This document shows, piece by piece, positions 25,937 through 33,939 of a stretch of 64,000 nucleotides of DNA (the stretch's first letter is position 1; each line of letters begins with the position of its first letter). The DNA is from Arcticibacter sp. GTDB taxonomy: Bacteria; Bacteroidota; Bacteroidia; 2-12-FULL-35-15. The notes under the pieces were generated by a model. That model ran no database searches, was not told the origin of the DNA, and saw only the letters and a program-made list of their open reading frames with translations. The position numbers and the translations under genes were made by a program. The stretch is taken from the NCBI GenBank assembly GCA_021155045.1, contig JAJNQB010000006.1, positions 1 through 64,000 of the forward strand, written 5' to 3'.

Positions 25937-27052
25937 TTAGTATTTAATTAACATGCCTTCTGTTAAATCCAAATAACCTGACGTTATTAGTTTGTCATTA
26001 AGGTTTAATCCTGTAATTATTTCTGCTTTGCCGTTATAAATTTGCCCAAGAGTAACATCCTTTCTTATGGCAATTTCTTTTCCGTTTCTGACACCAACAA
26101 TATAAACATATTCAGAAGTGCCTGAATGTTGGATAATGTTGAGTGGAACTACAATCGCTGAATCCTTATGGTAATCAACAACCTTTAGAACAGCAATCAT
26201 GTTCGGCCTATAATCTTGATTTTGTGAATCTAAATCTGCCTCCGCACTAAAAGTTCTGGTCGTATTATTTATAACTTTAGAAGTATAAAATATTTTTGAT
26301 GGAATTTCTTTATTTAAATCAGGTAAGAAAATTATAACATCGTTTCCTTTTTTCACCTTTGAAGCATAGGATTCAGAAATTTCAGCTTTCGCCTTTAATT
26401 TATTAAGGTTGACCACCCTTATTGCCGGCATCCCGGGCATTACTGATTGACCTATTTTTATATCAATCCCATCAACTACCCCGTTAATAGGTGATTTTAT
26501 TTTTGAAAGCTCCATTTGTTCTTTTAAAGTTGAAATTTTCTTCTCTAAACTTTCCTTATTGTTTTTAGCAGATAAAAATTGTATTTCCGTGCCAATTTTC
26601 TGATCCCACAAATTTTTCTGTTTTTCATAAACGTCAGACGCAAAAGCAAGTGCGTTTTTTAGTTCCTCTAGGCTTTGCTTAAAAACAGAATTATCAAGTT
26701 CAGCGAGCACCTGTCCTTCCGAAACCTCATCCCCTTCATTCACTAATATACGGTCAACAGCTCCAGCCATTTTACCGCTAACAGTTACATTTTCGTCACC
26801 ATCTACACGACCTTGAACATCTATAAAATGTTTGAAGGTTTCAAAAGTAACGGGCTTTATAGAGATGTCTTTTGTTTTTAGATTACTAATTGTTGTATCG
26901 CCACTTAAAGCAATCTCATCTTCAAGTTTTTTTATTTGCTCTAGTAAATCAGAACTTTGCTGCTTGAGTTTTTCTAGTTTGGCCTTTTTATCTCCCGATC
27001 CGCAAGAGGCTACTAATCCTGTTATGAAGATTATAAATACTAATTTTTTCAT
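25937..27052 (-). CDS. RND periplasmic adaptor lipoprotein (HlyD/AcrA type)
   Basis: A 371-residue membrane-fusion protein. It has a lipoprotein signal peptide with lipobox GLVASC (Cys about 17), a short coiled coil (KLEKLKQQSSDLLEQIKKL), the biotinyl-lipoyl half-motif GAVDRILVNEGDEVSEGQVL (about 92), a helical hairpin, and the second half KSPINGVVDGIDIKIGQSV (about 187). It bridges the inner-membrane pump and the TolC-like channel. It lies 11 bases before the permease gene. Confidence 0.92.
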   Translation of the reverse strand: MKKLVFIIFITGLVASCGSGDKKAKLEKLKQQSSDLLEQIKKLEDEIALSGDTTISNLKTKDISIKPVTFETFKHFIDVQGRVDGDENVTVSGKMAGAVDRILVNEGDEVSEGQVLAELDNSVFKQSLEELKNALAFASDVYEKQKNLWDQKIGTEIQFLSAKNNKESLEKKISTLKEQMELSKIKSPINGVVDGIDIKIGQSVMPGMPAIRVVNLNKLKAKAEISESYASKVKKGNDVIIFLPDLNKEIPSKIFYTSKVINNTTRTFSAEADLDSQNQDYRPNMIAVLKVVDYHKDSAIVVPLNIIQHSGTSEYVYIVGVRNGKEIAIRKDVTLGQIYNGKAEIITGLNLNDKLITSGYLDLTEGMLIKY

Positions 27053-27092
27053 ATGTAGTTGAGTTGTTTTATTTTTAAGTTTATTCTTTAAT

Positions 27093-28439
27093 TTATTTTA
27101 TTACACCTGTGGCCTTTTCGTAGTCAACTTTTGCTGTAAAATATTCGTACAAAGCATTGTAATAATTGGTTTGAGCCTCTTTTAATGCCGTTTCTGCATT
27201 CATAACTTCAATGCTGGAACCACTGCCTTGCTCGTATTTTTTCTTTGCAACATCATAAACCTCTTTCGCAAGTTCGATATTGGTTTTTTGAATATTTAAT
27301 GTGCTCAAAGCGTTTAATAAGCTTGATTTAGAAGTTTCAATTTCCAAATCAATAGCATTCTTTAAATTATTCATAGTGTTAATCGTCTTCATCAAATTAA
27401 CTTTGGATTGCTGCAATCTATAATGATTTTGAAAACCATCGAACAACGGAAGATTTATAGTTCCTCCAATTATTCCGATTGGATACCATTTTTTGCTGGC
27501 GTCAAAAAAGTCAAACTCGTTTCGTTGTGCTTGTGCACTGTAATTACCATATAGAAATATGGAAGGCAAATATCTTAATTTACCCCTCTTCACATCAAGT
27601 TCGTTTAATCTTTGTTGAGATTCCAATAAAGAATATTCAATCCGATTTTTATAATTCAATTCACTAGAAGTAGAAATATCAAATACCGGAATATTATCAA
27701 GATGCAAGGAGTCTGTAAGGTTAATTTGCGATTTAATTTCCATTCCCATTTGAAATTTCAAAACACTTTCCGTCAACCCAACTAAACGATCTATTTTTTC
27801 CTTTTCCGAAAGCAAATTATTATAAGCAACAGTTACACGTGTAACATCAATTTTCTCAACAAAACCATTTGTGTTTAATGATTTGGTGTCTTCAACTAAT
27901 TTTTTCAAACGATCTACATTAGCTTGAAGCAATTTCAACCTTTCTTTGCTCACTAAAGCGGTATAATAGGCTTTAGTAATTGTAGCTTTTGTTTCAATTT
28001 GTGAACGCTGATAATTTTTTTCTGACAATTCCAAAAATGACTTGGAGGATTGCAAGGCAACGATGTAGTCACTATTAAAAACAATCTGACTAGCCTGAAT
28101 CGAGCCTGTAGCGTTGTATTTTACACCAAATTGCACCGGAATATAGGTTCCGGGAGGTGCGCCAAAAAATTGTCCAGGAAGCAATTGCGTTGGTAGCTTC
28201 TCATAATCTTTAACATCAAAAGAAGAAGATATTTGAGGAAGCCCCATACCTGTTATTTCCTTTTTCTTATACCTTGAGGCATCAATATCCAACTCGGCAT
28301 TTTTTATACTAGAGTTATTTGCTAATGCAAATTCAATTGCTTCTTTCAATGAAAGGTTTTTTGCAGGCTGGTTATTAGTTTGAGCAATTGTCTGAAAAGA
28401 GATAACCGTACCAATTATTATTATAGAAATATTTTTCAT
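27093..28439 (-). CDS. TolC-family outer-membrane channel
   Basis: A 448-residue outer-membrane efflux protein with a Sec signal peptide (about 1-20), NLSLKEAIEFALANNSSIKNAELDIDASR typical of the first OEP repeat, and long coiled-coil helices. The second repeat ends with YEQGSGSSIEVMNAETALKEAQTNYYNALYEYFTAKVDYEKATG. It is the trimeric exit channel of the tripartite pump. The gene follows the TetR gene by three bases. Confidence 0.92.
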   Translation of the reverse strand: MKNISIIIIGTVISFQTIAQTNNQPAKNLSLKEAIEFALANNSSIKNAELDIDASRYKKKEITGMGLPQISSSFDVKDYEKLPTQLLPGQFFGAPPGTYIPVQFGVKYNATGSIQASQIVFNSDYIVALQSSKSFLELSEKNYQRSQIETKATITKAYYTALVSKERLKLLQANVDRLKKLVEDTKSLNTNGFVEKIDVTRVTVAYNNLLSEKEKIDRLVGLTESVLKFQMGMEIKSQINLTDSLHLDNIPVFDISTSSELNYKNRIEYSLLESQQRLNELDVKRGKLRYLPSIFLYGNYSAQAQRNEFDFFDASKKWYPIGIIGGTINLPLFDGFQNHYRLQQSKVNLMKTINTMNNLKNAIDLEIETSKSSLLNALSTLNIQKTNIELAKEVYDVAKKKYEQGSGSSIEVMNAETALKEAQTNYYNALYEYFTAKVDYEKATGVIK

Positions 28440-28442
28440 AAA

Positions 28443-29063
28443 TTATTCGTCTTCATTTATTTGTCTGTATTTATTTATCAGTTTATGACCCTTTAAAGTA
28501 GCTATACCATGTAAAAAATGATCTAACAAGGCAACTTGGATTTCTCCGATCTTATATTCTTCGGGAAGGAATAGCATTGGGTTTAACGCCATTTCTGTTT
28601 GTTCAATTCGCATCTTCGCTAAAATCACTTTATTTATGTTAGGTCTATACAGTCCTTCTTCTATTCCTTTTTCAAGATTCATTACAATTTTTTGAAATAA
28701 AAAGTTCTCCTTGAATTCTTTGAATAGTTTCCATATTTCGAGATGATATTTTTGCAAATCGTAAAATATATGAGGATTAATTTTAGAGAACATTTCAGCT
28801 AAATGTTCCATCAACATTATTATTTCCTGAATAGAATTGTTTGATTTATTAGAGATGCTTTCAAACTGTTGTTTATTCTGCTCAAGATTATGAGTAAATA
28901 GAGTCCTTATTAAATCTTCCTTATTATTAAAGTTATGATAAACTGTTTTTTTTGACATTCCAATATGGCGAGCAATATCGTCCATAGTAACTCTCTTTAC
29001 TCCGTATTTAAAGAAGAGTTCTTTTGCCCCGATTAAAATTTTATTTTGATAATCCGTTTCCAT
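28443..29063 (-). CDS. TetR-family regulator of the efflux operon
   Basis: A 206-residue repressor with the N-terminal HTH: ILIGAKELFFKYGVKRVTMDDIARHIGMSKKTVYHNFNNKEDLI (residues about 9-52), which is canonical for TetR. The ligand-binding domain is helical and divergent. As the first gene of the operon it probably autoregulates through the dyad at 29098-29119, which overlaps its own promoter region. Confidence 0.93.
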   Translation of the reverse strand: METDYQNKILIGAKELFFKYGVKRVTMDDIARHIGMSKKTVYHNFNNKEDLIRTLFTHNLEQNKQQFESISNKSNNSIQEIIMLMEHLAEMFSKINPHIFYDLQKYHLEIWKLFKEFKENFLFQKIVMNLEKGIEEGLYRPNINKVILAKMRIEQTEMALNPMLFLPEEYKIGEIQVALLDHFLHGIATLKGHKLINKYRQINEDE

Positions 29064-29549
29064 TATTGAAGCGGTAAAACTACGGAAACTTTATTATATT
29101 TCATAGTTTCCTATGAAATTATTTTTTAATAAATACACATAATGTATTGATATACAATCGTATATAAATATATGTTTAAATATTGTTTAAACAATAAATG
29201 GTTAAACTTGGATAAAAATGTGATTGTTTTAAATTATGAAATCCGAACTGGTAGAAAAAGAATTCTACATATTTATTCATTAGCCGTGAAAATCTTCATA
29301 AGTTTAATAAAGACATTACTTTAGCGAATATGATTACTAAAAAATTAAGAACAATTGAAAGCTGAACTAACCAAAGTGACAACTTGCCTGTTTATGATGG
29401 CAGTCCGGATCATAAAAACAAGTTTAACAAAATAAAGTGGTAAAGCAGGGAAAGCTTTTAGAAAAAGAATTTCAGTCATTCACGAATATTAAATTTAACT
29501 AAATTAACGAGGCTTAATTTTGGTATCTTTGCGCTTGAATTTTTTTATC
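29064..29549. promoter_or_regulatory. 486-bp divergent spacer with an operator and probable gene debris
   Basis: Between the TetR gene and the MarR gene. It holds the TetR dyad (29098-29119), a perfect palindrome TATTGTTTAAACAATA (29181-29196), and a -7-like TATCTTTG (29524-29531) for the MarR gene. From about 29220 to 29500 the sequence reads like broken coding DNA with stops in every frame; no gene can be supported there. Confidence 0.45.
29098..29119 (-). promoter_or_regulatory. Probable TetR operator at the efflux operon promoter
   Basis: ATTTCATAG and CTATGAAAT form a 9-bp perfect inverted repeat with a 4-base spacer, 35 bases before the TetR start. A -7-like TAGTTTTA lies on the minus strand at 29082-29075, so the dyad sits in the core promoter where a repressor would block it. 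Confidence 0.55.
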
Positions 29550-29999
29550 ATGAACAAAACAGAATTAGAATTTTATAAGTTCGTAAACGATAGGCAAAAG
29601 GTTTTAGTAAATCTTTATTATACCAATAACTGGTTGCATCACCAATATAATGATGTGCTAAAAGCATACAATTTAACTGCCCAACAATTTAACGTTATAA
29701 AAATTTTGAATGAGGTTTATCCAAAATCAATGACAGTATCTTCGATTAAAGAGCAAATGCTTGATAAAAGTTCAGATGTAACAAGGTTAATTGATAGGCT
29801 ATTAGAAAAAAATATACTTGTTCGAAGACCGGATATTAAGAATCGAAGAAAGATAAATATCAGGTTAAATATTATTGGACATAGTTTAGTAGTGAAAATG
29901 GAAAAGGACATTCGCAATTTCGAGAGTTTAGTCGAAAATTTATCGGATAAAGAAATTAAACAGCTTAATCTGCTTTTAAATAAAATAAGGAAACATTGA
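29550..29999 (+). CDS. MarR-family regulator (paralogue of 20607-21056)
   Basis: A 149-residue winged-helix protein with the ATG at 29550 chosen because the -7 element TATCTTTG (29524-29531) would leave an upstream in-frame start outside the transcript. The core LTAQQFNVIKILNEVYP, VSSIKEQMLDKSSDVTRLIDRLLEKN and the wing RRPDIKNRRKINIRL match the MarR fold and the other 149-residue MarR protein on the island. It stands divergently from the efflux operon; a role in its control or in a shared GTTTAAAC regulon is inferred. Confidence 0.9.
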   Translation: MNKTELEFYKFVNDRQKVLVNLYYTNNWLHHQYNDVLKAYNLTAQQFNVIKILNEVYPKSMTVSSIKEQMLDKSSDVTRLIDRLLEKNILVRRPDIKNRRKINIRLNIIGHSLVVKMEKDIRNFESLVENLSDKEIKQLNLLLNKIRKH

Positions 30000-30031
30000 A
30001 AAATTAATACTAATTGAAAGTGGAACGAAAT

Positions 30032-30060
30032 AAAAAAGCCCACTTAGGTTATGTGGGCCT
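30032..30060 (-). terminator. Terminator of the defence operon
   Basis: Stem GCCCAC/GTGGGC (30038-30043 with 30053-30058, extended by an A-T pair). Read on the minus strand it is followed by TTTTTT, 28 bases after the stop of the small winged-helix gene. Confidence 0.7.
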
Positions 30061-30087
30061 TGAAATAGATAAAAGGAAGAAATTTAA

Positions 30088-30249
30088 CTAATTTGGCACT
30101 ACAATTCCGCCATATTCTTTTCCTTTTTCAGTTAAATGCCATTTTTCTTCTTTTCGATAAATTAGTTTGAGTTCTACTAAAGTGTCAAAAAGCTCTTTGC
30201 TTGAAACTCCAAGTTCTTTTGATAATGCTGTTGTCGATATTGTCTTCAT
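30088..30249 (-). CDS. 53-residue winged-helix protein at the end of the defence operon
   Basis: A short frame with an ATG at 30249 and a TAG at 30088-30090. It reads MKTISTTALSKELGVSSKEL near the start and ends in a basic segment with LIYRKEEKWHLTEKGKEYGG. The latter resembles the C-terminal KilAC/winged-helix segment of phage antirepressors and of small DNA-binding proteins. It lies 34 bases after the helicase gene and before the operon terminator, so it is likely expressed with the defence genes. Role unknown; DNA binding is inferred. Confidence 0.6.
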   Translation of the reverse strand: MKTISTTALSKELGVSSKELFDTLVELKLIYRKEEKWHLTEKGKEYGGIVVPN

Positions 30250-30283
30250 GTTCTTCTTTCTGTAATTATTATTATATTAAAGT

Positions 30284-31945
30284 CTACAACGTCTCTATAT
30301 TATAGACATTTCCATTACCAAACCACGCATTTATTGTAGCCATTGCGGCAGCATCCATTTCGGATAGCGAAAGCAAAACCAATTTATCTTTAGCTCTTGA
30401 ACAACAAACATAAAGTAAATTCAATGTGCGGTTATGTCTGTCCATATTCTTTACATTGTTTGCAAACACATCATTAAACTTATACATATTCCACGCTCCG
30501 TCATCTATTACAACAAGAACATTATCAAATTCAGCTCCCTTCACACCATGTTTTGTTGAATACGGAGTATAATCTTCGATGTACTCATTTACTGAAATAT
30601 ACTCTTGATATTTTATGGACATAAGAGCATTATAAAAATCTTTGTTTGTTTTTTCATTTTCCTCAAGTTCAGGTTTATTAATCGAAATTAAGAACTCATC
30701 CATCCTAATAGGCTTTACTAATAAATTATTAGCGAATACAAACTCCATAACATCCTTTACAGAACCTTTAACCCTTAGATCAATGAGCTGGCCAATCAGT
30801 TCTTGAACCCTCTTTTTATCTTCGTGCTTTTGAATTTTAAAACCTTCAATTCCTAATTGAGTAATAAAATCCCGATAATTTTTTTGCTGATAAAGTTTAA
30901 CCAAATTCTCAAGCTTTAAAAGAAAAAAGCTACTGAACAATTCTTCTCTGTTCAATAAACGATCCCTTCCAAATACCAATTTATCGTATGCCGCAAAGAG
31001 ATTCTCATACCCCAATTTATTAGCTATGCCCTTGTGGGTAAGGAAAAGAATCTTTGTTTTATTCTCAATATCCCATCCCTTTTTATCTTTGAGATAAGCA
31101 ACCGTTTTATGGAAGTTTTCCTTATCGTTATTTTTACAATGGATAAAAGAAATTTCCCCATCTAAATTTTTTCCTGCTGGAATCTGTATTAGCTGCGGTC
31201 TTATTTTTGAAAGCAGTTCTATAACTTTTTTAGAGCATCGGAAGTTTTCCTTTTTCGTTACTGCTTTTAATTTGTCTGATTCGATTTTGCCAATTCCTTG
31301 ATTATAAATTTTCTGCATGTAATCCCCGAAGAAACCTAATGTTATTTTATCGAGGTTGCTTGCCAACAAATAATCAAGGAGTAAATCTACTGTTCGCTTT
31401 TCGGTATCCTGATATTCATCAATAAATATAAATGGAAACTTATTTGCAACAATTTTTGATATTTTTGGATACTGCGTAAACATGAGGCTGGAAAACTCAA
31501 GAACGTCCTCATGTGTTATCCTACCTTTCTCAAATTTCCTTCCGTACTGTGAATATTCAATCGAAACCCTTTGAATTTTAGTCTCCAAATCCTCCACATG
31601 CTTTTTCTTATCCTCTTTATTGTATTTGAGAATTTCTGCTTTTAATTCATTCTGATAGTTTTTAATTACATACCAAAGAAACTCATGTATGGTTAGAACC
31701 AATACTAATGGGTTGTTGTCAATACGTTCAATAATTTCATCCTTTGCAACATTAGTATAGGTTATACAAGCAACTTGCTTGTTGCCTTTTTCTAAAATGC
31801 CCCCATGCTTTTCCAAAATATGCTTGAGGCTTTCGATCAAAGTCCACGTCTTTCCTGATCCTGCACCTGCTTCAAGGATAAAACTTGTTTTGGAATCAAG
31901 ACAAGCTCTTACCTCTTCCAGAGATTCATTTACTTTTGCAACCAT
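30284..31945 (-). CDS. gajB: GajB-like UvrD/SF1 helicase (Gabija-type)
   Basis: A 553-residue superfamily 1A helicase: Walker A EAGAGSGKTWTL (about 25-35), motif Ia region CITYTNVAKDEI, Walker B FPFIFIDEYQDTE (about 170-182), motif III-type LGFFGDYMQKIY, and the C-terminal STKHGVKGAEFDNVLVV and LLYVCCSRAKDKL (motifs V and VI). Gabija GajB proteins are UvrD-like helicases of about 500 residues coded directly after an OLD-family GajA, as here; the start overlaps the upstream gene by 16 bases. In Gabija, GajB joins GajA in a large complex that blocks phage by DNA cleavage. A generic UvrD partner of an OLD nuclease is the alternative. Confidence 0.8.
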   Translation of the reverse strand: MVAKVNESLEEVRACLDSKTSFILEAGAGSGKTWTLIESLKHILEKHGGILEKGNKQVACITYTNVAKDEIIERIDNNPLVLVLTIHEFLWYVIKNYQNELKAEILKYNKEDKKKHVEDLETKIQRVSIEYSQYGRKFEKGRITHEDVLEFSSLMFTQYPKISKIVANKFPFIFIDEYQDTEKRTVDLLLDYLLASNLDKITLGFFGDYMQKIYNQGIGKIESDKLKAVTKKENFRCSKKVIELLSKIRPQLIQIPAGKNLDGEISFIHCKNNDKENFHKTVAYLKDKKGWDIENKTKILFLTHKGIANKLGYENLFAAYDKLVFGRDRLLNREELFSSFFLLKLENLVKLYQQKNYRDFITQLGIEGFKIQKHEDKKRVQELIGQLIDLRVKGSVKDVMEFVFANNLLVKPIRMDEFLISINKPELEENEKTNKDFYNALMSIKYQEYISVNEYIEDYTPYSTKHGVKGAEFDNVLVVIDDGAWNMYKFNDVFANNVKNMDRHNRTLNLLYVCCSRAKDKLVLLSLSEMDAAAMATINAWFGNGNVYNIETL

Positions 31946-33939
31946 ACCAAGCCCTCCTTAATGTATGTAGGCACTTCCCAAGTGTCTAATCTTATAATAT
32001 CGAAAGCAAAGTCGGTTTTTTTAGGAATGTTGCCTGCTATTGTATATGCCTCGTTTAAGATAACATCTGCTGTTTTATTAGCAGTTTTATCATCAATTTT
32101 AAAAAGATCACCTGTTGAAATTTCTTTCGCATTTGCTGAAAACACACCCGCATTTTTTATGATAAATGCTTCCTCAAAACTTCTACCGCATTTCCCACCT
32201 GCTGCTTCAGGAATCTGAAAAGAAACCCTTGATTTTTTATCTGTCTTATGTTCCTCCAAACATGCCAACAATTCAGAGATCAACTCCTTTTTTGGAAGCC
32301 ATTTAACTAATGTCTGATTACTTGTCGCAATATTTACGCCTGTATCAACCGGACAAGCAGATCTCTTTTTAGATTTATCAATTGCATCTATATCAGTAAT
32401 AATTAATGTTTTGACATTAATGAACTCTAATATCTCTTTAAAGTTGTGGGCATAAGCACCTCCGACCTCAATAACAGTAAGGTATTGGTTTATTAATTCT
32501 TTTGCCTCTTTTTTTATCATTTCAGGCAGCAAAAGCCTTTCAACAGTACCTTCAACCAAAATAATTTTATCTGCGAAAAACATATCACAGTTGTATAAAG
32601 TCATATACTGTTTCAGAAACTTAATCGTTTCATCATTTCCTTCCTTCTTAACAATATTGGTTTTGAATTCGGTCAGGTTTTTCACATCTATCTTCTTGCC
32701 GGACTTATCAAAATAACGGATGCCTTCAAATCCACAATCAGCAACAATATGTGATGAGTGTGTGGTGATAATTATTTGAACCTTCCAGTTCTTCTTCTTT
32801 ATAAAATCTCTAATGTTCTTAATAAATGTTTGTTGCATCTGTGGATGCAAGTGCGCCTCCGGCTCTTCAATAAATAACAAACTAAAATTGGGCGGTGTCT
32901 TACGCTTAAACTGCTCTTCATAATAGCCCAATATGGAAAGCAAGATGAAAATTAATCGACTATAACCTAATCCATTGTATGATTCCGGTAATAGTTTCTC
33001 ATCATGTCTATAAAATAGATTAGCGTTATTCTTAAGGACTTTTTCAACTTCAAAATGCGTCTTAATTTCAAGTTCTAATTCCTTTTTATTTACCCCGGTA
33101 TTTACTCCGAAGTTCTCTAAGTCATCAAATATACTCTTGAAAAACACTTTGTAGTTCCCATCCAATTCAACAGCGGTTTCATCAAGAGAGGTTTTTAATT
33201 TCTTTGCCCCTTCGTCTTCGTTCTTATTATGTTTATAATAGCTTTCAAACCCCCTGGACAAACCCTTGCTGTTGTCATCAGAGTGGTCATCAACATTGAT
33301 CTGAGCTGTAATAAATCTTGGCAAAAAAATGTTTTCTATTTCAGCCGGACTTTCAATAAGTGATTTGCTTTCTAAATTTTTGCTATCGACAGAATAAAAC
33401 TTCTTCTCAAAGAAATGTAAGTTCTTGCGGATAAATTCTATTAGATCGTTATTGTATTCAACAGCATTGGTAGTAAATATCTTAAAGAATTTCTCCGGCT
33501 CTGATATGCTGTACTCACAAGAAAGTAGCGCATCTTTTCTCTCCATATCTAAATCCATGAGAAAATTGGATAAAGATGCTAAATTACCATCGTCCGCATC
33601 AGTATATTCGATAAAGATGTTGGTTACGATTTTCGGGATTTCATTTTTAAATAAATCCTGTTTTTCAAACAGGCTATCTACCGGCTCCTCCGCCTCTTTA
33701 GCAGCAACATATTCAGAGTACAGTTTGCTTGCATTTAGAAAACCAGCGTGTGAGGAAAGAGAAAAATCTTCAAATCTAAATCTTGACTTGTCGCCACTAA
33801 AAAATTTATAGAAAATTTCCGTTAAGGATGTTTTTCCTGAGTTATTTCGCCCTACAATTAAAGTAATATCATCATCTAAATCAATAATAACATTCTCAAG
33901 TATTCTGAAGTTTTTTATTTCTACTTTTTTTATTTTCAT
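31930..33939 (-). CDS. gajA: GajA-like OLD-family ATPase/TOPRIM nuclease (Gabija-type)
   Basis: A 669-residue protein. The N-terminal ABC-type ATPase has KVEIKNFRILENV, Walker A VGRNNSGKTS (about 29-38), Walker B LLFIEEPEAHLHPQMQ (about 355-370) and the switch His in IITTHSSHIVADC. The C-terminal TOPRIM domain has the acidic IILVEGTVERLLLPE (about 460) and LIITDIDAIDKS with the DxD motif (about 515). This is the OLD class layout, and its pairing with a UvrD helicase defines Gabija. It is longer than the type member, mainly in the ATPase insert. It overlaps the restriction-methylase gene upstream by 44 bases and the helicase gene by 16, so the three are translationally coupled. Confidence 0.82.
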   Translation of the reverse strand: MKIKKVEIKNFRILENVIIDLDDDITLIVGRNNSGKTSLTEIFYKFFSGDKSRFRFEDFSLSSHAGFLNASKLYSEYVAAKEAEEPVDSLFEKQDLFKNEIPKIVTNIFIEYTDADDGNLASLSNFLMDLDMERKDALLSCEYSISEPEKFFKIFTTNAVEYNNDLIEFIRKNLHFFEKKFYSVDSKNLESKSLIESPAEIENIFLPRFITAQINVDDHSDDNSKGLSRGFESYYKHNKNEDEGAKKLKTSLDETAVELDGNYKVFFKSIFDDLENFGVNTGVNKKELELEIKTHFEVEKVLKNNANLFYRHDEKLLPESYNGLGYSRLIFILLSILGYYEEQFKRKTPPNFSLLFIEEPEAHLHPQMQQTFIKNIRDFIKKKNWKVQIIITTHSSHIVADCGFEGIRYFDKSGKKIDVKNLTEFKTNIVKKEGNDETIKFLKQYMTLYNCDMFFADKIILVEGTVERLLLPEMIKKEAKELINQYLTVIEVGGAYAHNFKEILEFINVKTLIITDIDAIDKSKKRSACPVDTGVNIATSNQTLVKWLPKKELISELLACLEEHKTDKKSRVSFQIPEAAGGKCGRSFEEAFIIKNAGVFSANAKEISTGDLFKIDDKTANKTADVILNEAYTIAGNIPKKTDFAFDIIRLDTWEVPTYIKEGLVWLQK

